From: Dactylosporangium vinaceum
GTDB lineage: Bacteria; Actinomycetota; Actinomycetes; Mycobacteriales; Micromonosporaceae
NCBI RefSeq assembly: GCF_019904175.1
Contig: NZ_CP061913.1
Span: forward strand, 7,936,001 to 8,000,000
Direction: 5' to 3'
Length of the DNA: 64,000 nt
Shown: positions 52,479-61,796 of the stretch, in pieces
Layout of the letters: each line of letters starts with the position of its first letter
Numbering within the stretch: position 1 is the first letter of the stretch
The notes under the pieces: model-generated
What the model saw: the letters and a program-made list of their open reading frames with translations, nothing else
Database searches by the model: none
What the model was told of the DNA's origin: nothing
Position numbers and translations under genes: made by a program

Positions 52479-53534
52479 GCGCACGCGCGGCGGGCGGGTC
52501 GACTGGCGGGCGGTCAATGTGCCCGGCGGTAAGGTCAGCCGGGTCTCCACGCCGCCGTAGACGGCCGTCAGCAGCGCCCGGGCCGTGAGCTCGGCCTGCA
52601 GGGCCGGGACCTGGACCACCGCCGTGATCTCGGGCACGGTGATCTGGCACAGGTCGGAGTCGTCCCACGCCACGACCGAGAAGTCGTCGGGCACGGTGAG
52701 GCCCATCTCGTGGGCGACCTTCAGCGATGCGGCGGCCATGACGTCGTTGTCGAAGACCAGGGCGGTCGGCGGGTCGGTGCGGCTGAGCAGCTCGCGGGTG
52801 GCCCGCATGCCGTCGGTGGCGCTGTAGTTCGTGTACACGGACCGGTAGTCGACGTCGCCCGTCGCCCGCACCGCCTGCTCGTAGGCCACGTCCCGGCGGA
52901 TCGTGTGCAGCAGCTCCCGCGGGCCGGCGACCCGGGCCACCGCGCGGTGCCGCAGCGCCTTCAGGTAGCTGATGATGGCCAGGGCGGTGCCGTCGGTGTC
53001 GACGTCGACGTTGCTCACGCCGGTCAGGTCGGAGGTGGCCTTGCCCGGGTGGCCGCCGCCGATGAGCGCGGCCGGGAGGCCGATCTCGCGCAGCGCGGCC
53101 GGGCGCGGGTCGCCGCGGCGCAGGTCGGTCAGGATGACGCCGTCGACGTGGCGGCCGCGGTACCAGCGCCGGTAGACGTTGATGGTCTCCTCGAAGTCGT
53201 CGACGAGGTGCAGTACCAGCGCGACGTCATTGCGGTTCAGCTCCGCTTCCACACCGCTGAGCATCTGGGTGAAGAACGAGTCGACGACCATGACCCGGGG
53301 CGGGCGGACCAGGACCATGCCGACGGCGTTGGCCCGGGCCGTGCCCAGGGAGCGGGCGGCGATGTTCGGGGTCCAGCCGAGCTCACGGGCGGCGGCGAGC
53401 ACCCGCGCCCGGGTCTGCTCGGAGACGCCGGGCCGGCCGTTGAGCGCGTAGGACACGGCCGCCTCGGACACCCCGGCGTGCGTCGCGACCTGCCGGATCG
53501 TGACGCGTCCCTGGTGCTCACCGGATGCGCTCAT
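52476..53534 (-). CDS. LacI-family transcriptional regulator of the mannan operon
   Basis: A 352-residue repressor. The helix-turn-helix is VTIRQVATHAGVSEAAVSYALNG with the hinge TPNIAARSLGTARANAVG, and a periplasmic-binding-like sensor domain follows (residues about 65-345). It lies between the permease and mannosidase genes, so it probably senses a mannooligosaccharide. A weak internal promoter (TATGGT, complement of 53543-53548, eight bases before the ATG) could allow separate expression. Its stop overlaps a LacI-like palindrome. Confidence 0.93.
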   Translation of the reverse strand: MSASGEHQGRVTIRQVATHAGVSEAAVSYALNGRPGVSEQTRARVLAAARELGWTPNIAARSLGTARANAVGMVLVRPPRVMVVDSFFTQMLSGVEAELNRNDVALVLHLVDDFEETINVYRRWYRGRHVDGVILTDLRRGDPRPAALREIGLPAALIGGGHPGKATSDLTGVSNVDVDTDGTALAIISYLKALRHRAVARVAGPRELLHTIRRDVAYEQAVRATGDVDYRSVYTNYSATDGMRATRELLSRTDPPTALVFDNDVMAAASLKVAHEMGLTVPDDFSVVAWDDSDLCQITVPEITAVVQVPALQAELTARALLTAVYGGVETRLTLPPGTLTARQSTRPPRVR

Positions 53535-53556
53535 CGTCCGGCACCATACACGATGC

Positions 53557-54366
53557 TCATTTGGTGGCTCCGGCCGTGAATCCGTTGTAGATGAACCGCT
53601 GCAGCGCCAGGAACACGATGAGCGTCGGGATGATCACCAGGATGACGCCGGCCGAGATGACCTCCCACTGCGCGCCGAACGGGCCCTTGAACCGGAACAG
53701 CGACGTGGAGATGACGCCGAGCTCCTGCGACGGCATGTAGAGGAACGGGATGTAGAACTCGTTGTAGATGGCGATGCCCTTGATGATGACGACGGTGGCG
53801 ATCGCCGGCTTCAGCAGCGGCAGGATGATCCGCCGGTAGATGGTGAACGCGCCGGCGCCCTCCAGGGCGGCGGCCTCGTCGAGCTCGGTCGGCACGCCGC
53901 GCAGGAACTGCTGGAAGATGTAGATCGAGATGATGTCGGTGCCGAGGAACAGCGCGATCGCCGACCAGCGGGTGTCGTAGAGGCCGAGGGTGTCGACGAC
54001 CTTGAACGTGGCGACCTGGGTCGTCACCCCGGGCACCAGCGTGGCCAGCAGGAACATCGCGATGACGAGCGGGCGCAGCCGGAACGTGAAGCGGTCGATC
54101 GCGTAGGCGGCCATCGAGCCGATGAGCACCGTCCCGGCCAGCGACACGACCAGGATGATCGAGGTGTTGACGAAGCCCCGCAGCATGTGCCCGTCGTTGA
54201 ACGCGGTCGCGTAGTTGGCCAGGTTGAGCCAGTCGTGCGGCGGGTCGAACGGCCCCGACGTGGCGAACTCCTGGTGCGTCTTCAGCGACGCGAAGACCAG
54301 GACCAGGGGCGGCAGCAGTACCACAAGTGCCGCCCCGAGCAGGCTGAGGTGCTTGAGCAGCCTCAC
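53557..54366 (-). CDS. Carbohydrate ABC transporter permease (MalG type)
   Basis: A 269-residue membrane protein with six helices. ELDEAAALEGAGAFTIYRRIILPLLKP is the EAA loop that docks the ATPase. No ATP-binding protein is encoded in the operon; a shared multi-sugar ATPase (MsiK type) from elsewhere is expected, as is usual in actinomycetes. The GTG start overlaps the upstream permease stop (GTGA). Confidence 0.93.
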   Translation of the reverse strand: MRLLKHLSLLGAALVVLLPPLVLVFASLKTHQEFATSGPFDPPHDWLNLANYATAFNDGHMLRGFVNTSIILVVSLAGTVLIGSMAAYAIDRFTFRLRPLVIAMFLLATLVPGVTTQVATFKVVDTLGLYDTRWSAIALFLGTDIISIYIFQQFLRGVPTELDEAAALEGAGAFTIYRRIILPLLKPAIATVVIIKGIAIYNEFYIPFLYMPSQELGVISTSLFRFKGPFGAQWEVISAGVILVIIPTLIVFLALQRFIYNGFTAGATK

Positions 54367-55262
54367 GAGAGCGTCACCTTCTCCTCGGGCGCGATGCGCC
54401 GCTGCAGCCACGTCACGACCAGGATGATGACCAGCAGCACGACCGCCATGGCCGAGGCGAGGCCGAACTTGTAGTACTTGAACGCCATGTTGACCGTCTG
54501 GATGACGAACGTCTCGCTCTCGTTCGCGCCGCCGGTCATGATGAACGGGATCTCGAACACCGACAGCGAGCCCGAGATGGCCAGGATGAACGACAGGCCG
54601 ACGACCGGGCGGATCCCGGGCAGGATGATGTAGCGGAACTGGGCCCAGCGCGAGGCGCCGTCCAGCTCGGCCGCCTCGTACAGCTGGCCCGGGATGGACT
54701 GGATGGCGCCCAGGAAGAGCACGAAGTTCAGCCCCAGGTAACGCCAGATCGACGTGCCGGCGAGCGAGTAGTTCACGACGCCGGGGTCACCGAGCCACTG
54801 CTGCGTCGCGCCGCCCAGCCCGACCGCCTGCAGCGCGGAGTCGAGCGTCCCGCCCGGCTGGAAGAAGAACAGGAAGATCATGCCGATCGCGACGCCGTTG
54901 ATGAGGTACGGGAAGAAGATGAAGCCCTTGTAGACGTTGCGCAGGAACGTGCTGAAGCTGAGCACTGTCGCGAAGTACAGCGCCAGGACGATCTGCACGA
55001 ACGACGCGCCGACGTAGTAGAGGCTGACCTTCAGCACGCCGAAGAGCTCGGGCCGGGTGAAGATCTCCACGTAATTGCCGAAGCCCACGAAGTCCTTGGT
55101 GGGGCTCAGACCGTCCCAGTCGGTCACGCTGTACCAGAACATGTTCGCGACCGGGATGTACGTGAACACGACCAGGAACGCCAGCGGCACGATGAGGAAC
55201 ACGTAGGGCGTGACGGGGCCGCGCCGGGGTTTCCGGCGCGGCCTGGCGTTGAGCGTCGCCAC
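54363..55262 (-). CDS. Carbohydrate ABC transporter permease (MalF type)
   Basis: A 299-residue membrane protein with six helices. A basic N-terminus (ARPRRKPRRG) precedes them, and YEAAELDGASRWAQFRYIILPGIRP is the EAA loop. It pairs with the MalG-type permease, whose start overlaps its stop, and with the lipoprotein 28 bases upstream. Confidence 0.93.
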   Translation of the reverse strand: MATLNARPRRKPRRGPVTPYVFLIVPLAFLVVFTYIPVANMFWYSVTDWDGLSPTKDFVGFGNYVEIFTRPELFGVLKVSLYYVGASFVQIVLALYFATVLSFSTFLRNVYKGFIFFPYLINGVAIGMIFLFFFQPGGTLDSALQAVGLGGATQQWLGDPGVVNYSLAGTSIWRYLGLNFVLFLGAIQSIPGQLYEAAELDGASRWAQFRYIILPGIRPVVGLSFILAISGSLSVFEIPFIMTGGANESETFVIQTVNMAFKYYKFGLASAMAVVLLVIILVVTWLQRRIAPEEKVTLS

Positions 55263-55290
55263 GATCTGTTTCAGCCCTTCTGGCCCGGAG

Positions 55291-56574
55291 TCACTTGAGC
55301 TTGGCCCTCGCGGCGGCCCACTTCTTGTTGAGATCGGCGAAGAGCTGGTCCTTCGACTCGTTCTTCGCGCCGCGGGCGGCGTCGACGATCACCTGGCGGT
55401 ACTTGCCGTCGAAGAGCGCGATCTCGGCCGAGTTGCCGATCTTGTCGGCGAGGCCCTCCTTGCCCTTCGGTGCCGGGTTCAGCTCGATGAGCTCGGTCTT
55501 GGCCGCGGTCAGGTCGGCGAGCGTCGACGGCATCGCCGCGCTCTTCAGCGTCGACACCCCGCCCTGGTCGGTGGCGTAGTTCGACTCGTCGGTGAACCAG
55601 TCGATCCAGGCCCGCGCGGTCGCCTTGTTCTTCGAGTTGACGTTTATCGCGTTCTTGTAGTCGCCGCCGATGACGGAGTAGAACTTGCCGTTCGTCTGGT
55701 GCGGGAACGGCCAGTAGGCGATGTCGTCCTTGCTCGCCGCCGCCTGCTGCATCTGCACGATCGACCAGGAGCCGAGCATCATCGTGGCGATCTTGCCGGT
55801 GCCCAGCAGGCCCTTCGACTGCTCCCAGTTGGTGGTCGTCGGGTCCGGCTCCGTGTAGCCGCCCTTCACCGCGTCGTAGAGCAGCGAGTCGATGATGTAG
55901 TGCTCCTTGCCGGCGGCCCACGGCGCGTCGTCCTCGGCGAGCTTGGTCACCGCGTCCGGGTCGCCGCTGACCGCGCCGCGGACGCCCTCCCACTGCCCGA
56001 GCGGCCACGCCTCCTTGTAGTTCGTGTACAGCGGGATCGCGCCTGTCTTGTCCTTGATGGCCTTGAGTGCGGCCAGGAACTCCTCCGGCGACTTCGGCGG
56101 CTCGGTGATGCCGGCCTGGGTCCAGACCTTCTTGTTGAGGACGTACCCCTGCGCGTTGCCGGTGATCGACAGCCCGTAGACCTTGCCGTCGAACGTCTTC
56201 TCGTTCGTCACGAACCGGTACTTGTCCTTCAGCGCGTCGACAGTGCCCAGCGGCTCGAAGAACGACTTGAGCTGGTCGTCGGTGACGGAGTTGGGGATGA
56301 GCAGCACGTCGCCGTAGTTCTTGGTGTTCATCCGGACCCGCACGTCGCCCTCGTAGTCCGTGATGGCCTCGAACTTGACGGTCGTGCCCGGGTACTTCGC
56401 CTCGAACTTCTTCTTGTAGTCCTGGAACACGGTGTTGACGATGTCGGTGCGCTGGGTCAGGACGGTGATCTCACCGCCGATCTTCCCGTCGCCGCCGGCG
56501 TCGTCGCTGCCGCAGCCGGTCGCGCCGCCCAGGACCAGGCCCAGGGCGAGCGCTGCGGCGATCATGCTTCTCAT
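55291..56574 (-). CDS. Extracellular sugar-binding lipoprotein (family 1)
   Basis: A 427-residue lipoprotein. The signal peptide ends GGATGCGSDD, and the fold begins at GEITVLTQRTDIVNTVF. LGSWSIVQMQQAAASKD and YNFP-like regions are typical of sugar-binding family 1 proteins. In this operon the ligand is most likely a mannooligosaccharide. It is 24 bases downstream of the mannanase gene. Confidence 0.93.
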   Translation of the reverse strand: MRSMIAAALALGLVLGGATGCGSDDAGGDGKIGGEITVLTQRTDIVNTVFQDYKKKFEAKYPGTTVKFEAITDYEGDVRVRMNTKNYGDVLLIPNSVTDDQLKSFFEPLGTVDALKDKYRFVTNEKTFDGKVYGLSITGNAQGYVLNKKVWTQAGITEPPKSPEEFLAALKAIKDKTGAIPLYTNYKEAWPLGQWEGVRGAVSGDPDAVTKLAEDDAPWAAGKEHYIIDSLLYDAVKGGYTEPDPTTTNWEQSKGLLGTGKIATMMLGSWSIVQMQQAAASKDDIAYWPFPHQTNGKFYSVIGGDYKNAINVNSKNKATARAWIDWFTDESNYATDQGGVSTLKSAAMPSTLADLTAAKTELIELNPAPKGKEGLADKIGNSAEIALFDGKYRQVIVDAARGAKNESKDQLFADLNKKWAAARAKLK

Positions 56575-56598
56575 GTCGGCTCCAAGTGGGGGGTGTGG

Positions 56599-58539
56599 TT
56601 ACTCGGCCCGAATGTTGTCGATGTCGAACGAGCCGCCGCCGGAGATCCACACGTAGATCACGCGCACGTCGGCCAGGGCTGTCGCGTCGCACGATATCGC
56701 GGTCGTGAGGTCGATCGAGACGGTTGTCGAGGTGCCGGCGTCGATCCAGCCGAACGTCGACTGGCACCAGGTCCACGCGTCGCCGGTCTGCACCGCGATG
56801 CTCGTCGAGGTGCCCGCGGCGGCGGTCCGCAGGTCGTACTTGAGCGTGCCCTTGGCCGACAGGTCGAGCGGGGCCGGCAGCGGCGCGATGCCGAACCAGC
56901 CGCCGTCGGCCGCGGTGACCCGCAGCCCGGACGCGCCCTGGGTGTGGAAGTCGGGGGTCGGCGCGACGGTGCCGGCGTTGGCCTGCCAGTTGCCGGGTGC
57001 GAACCCGTCGGTGCCGTCCTCGAAGCCGGCGATGAGCAGCGCGTCGCCGGGCCGGGGGCGGACGGTGACCTCGATGCGGGCGGGGTTCGACTGGCGGCCG
57101 GCCTCGTCGCGGATCGTGTAGGTGGTCGACGCCTTACCCTGGAAGCCGGCGGCCGGGGTGAACGTCACTGCGCCGGTCGCCGGGTTCAGCGCGAAGGTGC
57201 CGCCGCTCGTCGACGTGGCGTCGAGGTGGATGGTGGAGGGCTTCACCCTGGTGCGGTACGCGATGTCGTTCGCGGCCGGCTGCAGGGTGACGGCCTCGTC
57301 CCGCAGCGTCTGCGCGGTGTCGTCGTCGGCGACCGGCGGGCGGGACCGCTGGCCGTGGCGCAGCTCGTCGCCCGCGTTGGCGATGGTGGTGCAGACGGGG
57401 CTGGGGCAGTACACCGTGAAGCCGTCGTAGTCCGGGTAGTTCGTGCCGTCGTCCTGGACGCCCGACAGGATCCAGTAGAGGAAGCCGTCGAGGTTGTCGC
57501 GCACGGCCTCGTCCGTCCACGCCTTGTACGTGAGGTTGCGGGTGGTCTTGTCCTTGATGCCGAACTCGCCGAGCATGACCGGCTTGTGGACCCGGTCGGC
57601 GATCTGCGCGTGGGTGCGGATCCACTGGGTGCCCCAGGCCGCGTCCTTGCCCCAGCCGTCCGGGTACAGGTGGAACGAGGCCAGGTCGACGCCCGGCAGC
57701 GCGGCCAGGGCGGCGGAGTCGACGCCGTCGGCGCAGTTGATCGTCCAGTCGGAGCTGGTCCGGTCGGTGCACAGGAAGCCCTCGTCACCGACGCCGACGA
57801 GGTGGTTGCGGTCCACGCCGTGCATGAACCGGGTCACGTCGTCCGCCCAGTTCACAAGCGTGCGGTCGGTGCAGCTCGCGGAGCGGGGCAGCTGACCCGA
57901 CCCGCCGCAGCGCGGCTCGTTGGCCAGCTCCCAGGCCAGGACCGTCGGGTCGTTCTTGTACTGCACGCCGGTGAGCGCGTTCGTGCGGTTGAGCACGTGC
58001 GCGATCCAGTCCTTGTACCAGCCGCGGATGACCGGGTCGGTGTAGAAGTCGTCGTGGTTGGAGCCGCCCCGCCACTTCACGTACTGGTCCATGCCGCCGA
58101 AGTCGCTCCAGTTGTTCGTCAGCGGGATGACCAGGCGCAGACCCTTGTCGTGGGCGGCTTTCAGCACGTAGTCGAGGCGCCCCAGGCCGTCGGGGCCGTC
58201 GTTGGCGACGGGCTTGGTGCCGTCGAAGGACAGCAGCGACACGCCGTTCTGCCCCGACTCCATGAAGCCCCAGGTGCGCAGCACGTCGAACCCGGCCGCG
58301 GCGGCGTCGCCGAGCACGTCGTCGACCATCTTCCGCGACTGGTAGTGCAGGTAGTAGTTGTTGGACCCGGCGAACCGGAACGTCTTGCCGTCGAGCTTGA
58401 GATCGGCCCCCTGCCGGGTCACGAAACCCTTGCCGGCGCCGGTTTCGGTGTTCTCGGCGGCGGACGCGGTCCCGCCGGCGGCGACGAGCACCACCGCGGC
58501 GGCCGCGGTCAGAGCCCGCACGAGCAGTCTGGTGTACAT
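56599..58539 (-). CDS. Secreted GH5 endo-beta-mannanase with C-terminal beta domains
   Basis: About 646 residues. After the signal peptide (ALTAAAAVVLVAAGGTASA) a GH5_7-like TIM barrel spans residues about 40-390. TVLAWELANEPRCGG holds the acid/base Glu and KPVMLGEFGIKD the nucleophile Glu, and NNYYLHYQSRKMVDDVL is the mannanase-type first strand. A cadherin-like segment (about 405-500) and a jelly-roll carbohydrate-binding-type domain (about 505-645) follow. It would cut mannan outside the cell and feed the transporter encoded next. ATG 58539 has GAAAGG seven bases upstream. Confidence 0.93.
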   Translation of the reverse strand: MYTRLLVRALTAAAAVVLVAAGGTASAAENTETGAGKGFVTRQGADLKLDGKTFRFAGSNNYYLHYQSRKMVDDVLGDAAAAGFDVLRTWGFMESGQNGVSLLSFDGTKPVANDGPDGLGRLDYVLKAAHDKGLRLVIPLTNNWSDFGGMDQYVKWRGGSNHDDFYTDPVIRGWYKDWIAHVLNRTNALTGVQYKNDPTVLAWELANEPRCGGSGQLPRSASCTDRTLVNWADDVTRFMHGVDRNHLVGVGDEGFLCTDRTSSDWTINCADGVDSAALAALPGVDLASFHLYPDGWGKDAAWGTQWIRTHAQIADRVHKPVMLGEFGIKDKTTRNLTYKAWTDEAVRDNLDGFLYWILSGVQDDGTNYPDYDGFTVYCPSPVCTTIANAGDELRHGQRSRPPVADDDTAQTLRDEAVTLQPAANDIAYRTRVKPSTIHLDATSTSGGTFALNPATGAVTFTPAAGFQGKASTTYTIRDEAGRQSNPARIEVTVRPRPGDALLIAGFEDGTDGFAPGNWQANAGTVAPTPDFHTQGASGLRVTAADGGWFGIAPLPAPLDLSAKGTLKYDLRTAAAGTSTSIAVQTGDAWTWCQSTFGWIDAGTSTTVSIDLTTAISCDATALADVRVIYVWISGGGSFDIDNIRAE

Positions 58540-58651
58540 CGGTGGCCTTTCTCGGCGAGGGAGGGCGGACGCCCAAGCCGTGAACGTAGTCAGCACCGTG
58601 CATGCGTCAACAGCGCCGGTCGCGCACGCTGATCAGCCGGGCTGCGACCCG

Positions 58652-58660
58652 GAAACTTTC
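58652..58660. promoter_or_regulatory. GAAACTTTC motif ahead of the mannanase gene
   Basis: GAAACTTTC followed by AGCGG lies upstream of the operon. A related TAAGTTTCAGCGG occurs ahead of the mannosidase gene (52418-52430). Sites of the CGAAACTTTCG kind are described upstream of xylanase genes in Streptomyces, so a second regulator may act here. Confidence 0.35.
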
Positions 58661-58679
58661 AGCGGAGAGGCGGCGTGGG

Positions 58680-58691
58680 TTAAGCGGTTAA
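58680..58691. promoter_or_regulatory. LacI-like operator of the mannan operon
   Basis: TTAAGCGGTTAA is a near-perfect 12-base palindrome (10 of 12 positions) with central CG, resembling the box at 52409-52420. It lies 140 bases upstream of the mannanase start. Confidence 0.5.
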
Positions 58692-58740
58692 TGCGACCCG
58701 ACCATACGATCAGAGTCCCGGGCAGTCAAGAAACTCGATA

Positions 58741-58771
58741 AGCCCCGGCCGCGTCGAACGCGGCCGGGGCT
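58741..58771 (-). terminator. Intrinsic terminator of geoA
   Basis: A perfect 13-bp stem (58741-58753 with 58759-58771) around TCGAA is followed on the minus strand by TTATCGAGTTTCTT. It separates geoA from the mannan operon. Confidence 0.85.
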
Positions 58772-58787
58772 GAGTGGTGGTGCGCGC

Positions 58788-60932
58788 CTACAGCGACGCA
58801 ACGGCCCCGGTCAGGTGGCCGGAGCGCAGCCAGTGCGGGATCGCCGGGGCGGCCTGGCGGCGGCGCAGGACGGCCTCGTCGTAGCGGTCCGTGTCGCGGT
58901 GCCACTTCAGGACCCCGGCCAGCCAGTTCTCCAGCTCGGTCACGTAGCGATTAAGCGCTTCACGTGCCCGCGGGTCCAGCTCGAAGTGCTCGGCGATCAA
59001 TGGCAGCTCGGTCGCCGCGATGTGCTCGAACTGGCGCATCCGCTCGGTCATCAGGTCTCGCACGACCTCCACCGCGGCGTCCCGCCCGAGCTGCAGGAAG
59101 TGCTGGACGACCAGGACGATGTTGTGGACCTCGCCCTCGTACTGCACCTCCTTCTGGTAGGAGAACAGGTCGTTGACGAAGCAGGCGTAGTCGGCCGCCG
59201 CGTTCTCCAGGTTCTGCATCGGCCGCGTGGCGAACAGCGCGTCGGGCAGGGCCCGCTCGTGCGCCAGCCGGGCCAGGCTCATCGTCAGGTCGGAGCCGAA
59301 CGTGCGGCGGCGCATCTCGATGTAGTCCACCGGGTCCGGGACGCGGCGCAGGCGGTGGTTGTCCAGCTCCCACAGCCAGCTCGTCAGCATCGACTCGACC
59401 GCCGCCCGGTAGCGGGCCGCACCGGCCCGGCTCATCGTCGCCGCCGTCCGCGGCCACAGGTCGGCCAGGCCCGCCTCGACCGGGTTGGCCGGGACGATCG
59501 CGGCGCCGTCCATGATCTGCGAGAGCCGGGACACGAACAGCCGCGCGCCGGCCAGGTCGCCGGTGGTGCCGTACACCTGCGGGAAGTAGTCGTCACCGTA
59601 GGTGCCCCAGCTCAGCCAGCGGGTGCCTTGGACCAGCTCGTCCTGCGTGCCGTCGGGGTCCAGGGCGGCCGCGCACACCGCGAGGTCGATGCCGGCCAGG
59701 CTCTCCCGGGTCCACACCATCGTGAAGAAGCCGGCCCGCTGCGACCAGTCGAGCACGTCGCGCCGGGCGTGGTCGAGGTGCCGGTTCTGCCGGGCGGTGA
59801 ACGGCATGTACAGCTCCGGCACGGGCAGGTGCCCGACCGGCGCGAACGGCGCGGGGGCGACCTGGCGCACCCGGGAGCGCAGGCCGAGCCGGGCCGCGGC
59901 CGTGCCCAGGCCGCGCGGGCCGCCGAGCCGCGGCGGCCCCGCCGGTGCGTTCATGTACCGCGAGGAGCGCATGTGCCACTCGTGCCCGCCGGCCTGCCAG
60001 TCCTGCAGCCCCTGGGCGTACTTCAGCACCCGCAGCTGCTCCGCCGGGTCGAGCGCGTGCTCGGCGAACAGCGGCTGCAGCTCGGTGAGCACCGTGTGCT
60101 CGAACTGCTGCAGCCGGGACGTGAGCAGGTCGTTGGTGGCCTCGGCGGCCTGCTGCGCCGAGTGGCCCAGGAACCGCTCCAGCACCAGCACGCAGTTGGC
60201 CAGCTCGCCCTCCTCCTGCGTCTCCCGCTGGTAGGAGAACAGGTCGTTGCGCAGGTGCACGCCGTCGGCGAACGTGTCGCGCAGCACCCGCAGCGGCCGG
60301 CTGGCGGCGACCCGGGCCGGGACCTCGGCGCCCGTCGCGTGCTCGACCAGGTTGGCCGACCACGGCGCCCCGCCGACCTTGCGGCGCATCTCGATGTACT
60401 CGATCGGGTTGGACACCCGCCCCGCGTTGATGTTCGCCAGCTCCCACAGCGACTCGTCGAGGAGGTTGCGGGTGCTCTCGGCGAAGCGCCGCCGCCAGTC
60501 GGCGGTCATGCTCGGGACGGTGCGCGCCCACAGCTCGGCCAGCCCGGCCTCGACCGGGTTCGCCGCCGGCGGGAACGCCGCCGGCTCCGCGGGCATGTAC
60601 TCGCGCAGCCGCTGCAGGTAGGCCCGCGCCCCGGCCCAGTCCTGGGTGCGCTTGTAGACCTCGAGGAAGTGGTCGTCGAAGAAGAAGACCCAGACGTACC
60701 AGTCGGTGACGAGGTCCAGCTCGGCGGCGTCGCACTCCGGGTGGGTGTACGCGCACAGCAGCGCGTAGTCGTGGGCGTCGAAGTCGGCCTCGGTCCAGAC
60801 GCCGGAGCCCTCGATCATGCCCATCTCCCGGGCCCACGCCTTGGAGTGGGTGCGGGCGGTCTCCAGCGCCGGGTTCAGGCGGGCCGGGTGCGGCTGGTAG
60901 AACTCCGGCAGCTGGAACGGTTGCGTGCTCAC
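58788..60932 (-). CDS. geoA: Geosmin synthase (germacradienol/geosmin synthase)
   Basis: A 714-residue bifunctional terpene synthase. The N-terminal domain (1-330) cyclises farnesyl diphosphate to germacradienol, using FFFDDHFLEVYK and NDLFSYQRETQEEGE. The C-terminal domain (370-700) converts it to geosmin, with DDYFPQVY and NDLFSYQKEVQYEGE. Both pairs of magnesium motifs are intact. Length and domain order match characterised GeoA. It begins 15 bases after the DUF4239 gene, with a weak GAAGGG eleven bases before the GTG, so the two are likely cotranscribed. Confidence 0.97.
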   Translation of the reverse strand: MSTQPFQLPEFYQPHPARLNPALETARTHSKAWAREMGMIEGSGVWTEADFDAHDYALLCAYTHPECDAAELDLVTDWYVWVFFFDDHFLEVYKRTQDWAGARAYLQRLREYMPAEPAAFPPAANPVEAGLAELWARTVPSMTADWRRRFAESTRNLLDESLWELANINAGRVSNPIEYIEMRRKVGGAPWSANLVEHATGAEVPARVAASRPLRVLRDTFADGVHLRNDLFSYQRETQEEGELANCVLVLERFLGHSAQQAAEATNDLLTSRLQQFEHTVLTELQPLFAEHALDPAEQLRVLKYAQGLQDWQAGGHEWHMRSSRYMNAPAGPPRLGGPRGLGTAAARLGLRSRVRQVAPAPFAPVGHLPVPELYMPFTARQNRHLDHARRDVLDWSQRAGFFTMVWTRESLAGIDLAVCAAALDPDGTQDELVQGTRWLSWGTYGDDYFPQVYGTTGDLAGARLFVSRLSQIMDGAAIVPANPVEAGLADLWPRTAATMSRAGAARYRAAVESMLTSWLWELDNHRLRRVPDPVDYIEMRRRTFGSDLTMSLARLAHERALPDALFATRPMQNLENAAADYACFVNDLFSYQKEVQYEGEVHNIVLVVQHFLQLGRDAAVEVVRDLMTERMRQFEHIAATELPLIAEHFELDPRAREALNRYVTELENWLAGVLKWHRDTDRYDEAVLRRRQAAPAIPHWLRSGHLTGAVASL

Positions 60933-60947
60933 GTGTGGTGAAACCCT

Positions 60948-61733
60948 TCAGGAAGCCGCGCCGTCGTCGACGACGCTGGAGAAGACCTCGACGGTGACGC
61001 TCTCGCCGCGCTGGAACGGGAACTCCAGCTCGTAGACGGCGAAGAGCATGAGCGCGGACATGGCCGAGAGCATCGCGACGATCGCGAGATACTCGCCGCT
61101 GCCCTTGACCCCGAACATGAGCGCGTTGGCCAGGGTCAGCACGTCGCCGACGATCAGCGCCAGCCACATGACCCTCGGCAGGCCGGCGTCGGCGGCGGCC
61201 AGCCGCGCGTCGCGGGACACGACGAGCTCCCGCAGCGTGTTGCGGGCCTCGGCCTGCCGGGCGACTGCCGCATCGTCGCCCGCTCCGGACGGGGAGCCGA
61301 CCGGCTGGTCGACGGCCCGCCAGAGCTGGGCGATGACGCCGCTGCCGGCCCGCCCGACGGGCTCGCCCCGGGCCATCGCCGGCCACTCCTGCCGCTCGAC
61401 GATCTGGACGTACTTCGCCGTCTGCGCCTTGAGCGCGGCGGTCTGCCCGGCCGGCAGCGTCTCGGCGTAGCGGTCCAGGTCGACGATCGCGCGCGCCTCG
61501 GCCCGGCTGCTGTCCTGGGCGGCGTCCCCGGCCTCCCACACGCTGACGATCACAAACGTCATGAGGATCGCGTAGAGCACCCCGATGATCGCGAAGGCGA
61601 TGCCGGCGACGTCGTTGTTCTCCTGCCGGTCGGCGACCGGCACCCACCGCTGCACGGCCAGCCCGGCGACGACGGCGACCGCGACGGCCACGGCCACCAC
61701 GAGCAGCCCGCCGATCAGGATCTCGCCGTTCAC
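60948..61733 (-). CDS. DUF4239 membrane protein
   Basis: A 261-residue protein with two N-terminal helices (residues about 5-25 and 45-65), a central soluble region and two C-terminal helices. ENNDVAGIAFAIIGVLYAILMTFVIV is the conserved family segment, similar to bestrophin-like channels. GTG 61733 has GGAGG six bases upstream. It lies just upstream of geoA in the same direction. Confidence 0.85.
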   Translation of the reverse strand: MNGEILIGGLLVVAVAVAVAVVAGLAVQRWVPVADRQENNDVAGIAFAIIGVLYAILMTFVIVSVWEAGDAAQDSSRAEARAIVDLDRYAETLPAGQTAALKAQTAKYVQIVERQEWPAMARGEPVGRAGSGVIAQLWRAVDQPVGSPSGAGDDAAVARQAEARNTLRELVVSRDARLAAADAGLPRVMWLALIVGDVLTLANALMFGVKGSGEYLAIVAMLSAMSALMLFAVYELEFPFQRGESVTVEVFSSVVDDGAAS

Positions 61734-61796
61734 CGCCCGCCTCCGTCCGCTACAGTGACAACGCGCAAAAGCGACAAATCGACCTCGGGGGCCCCT

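Noticed and set aside
55210..58632. A 1140-codon frame antisense to the mannan operon genes
   Set aside because: It spans several genuine genes and the intergenic gaps between them, and shows no domain or signal.
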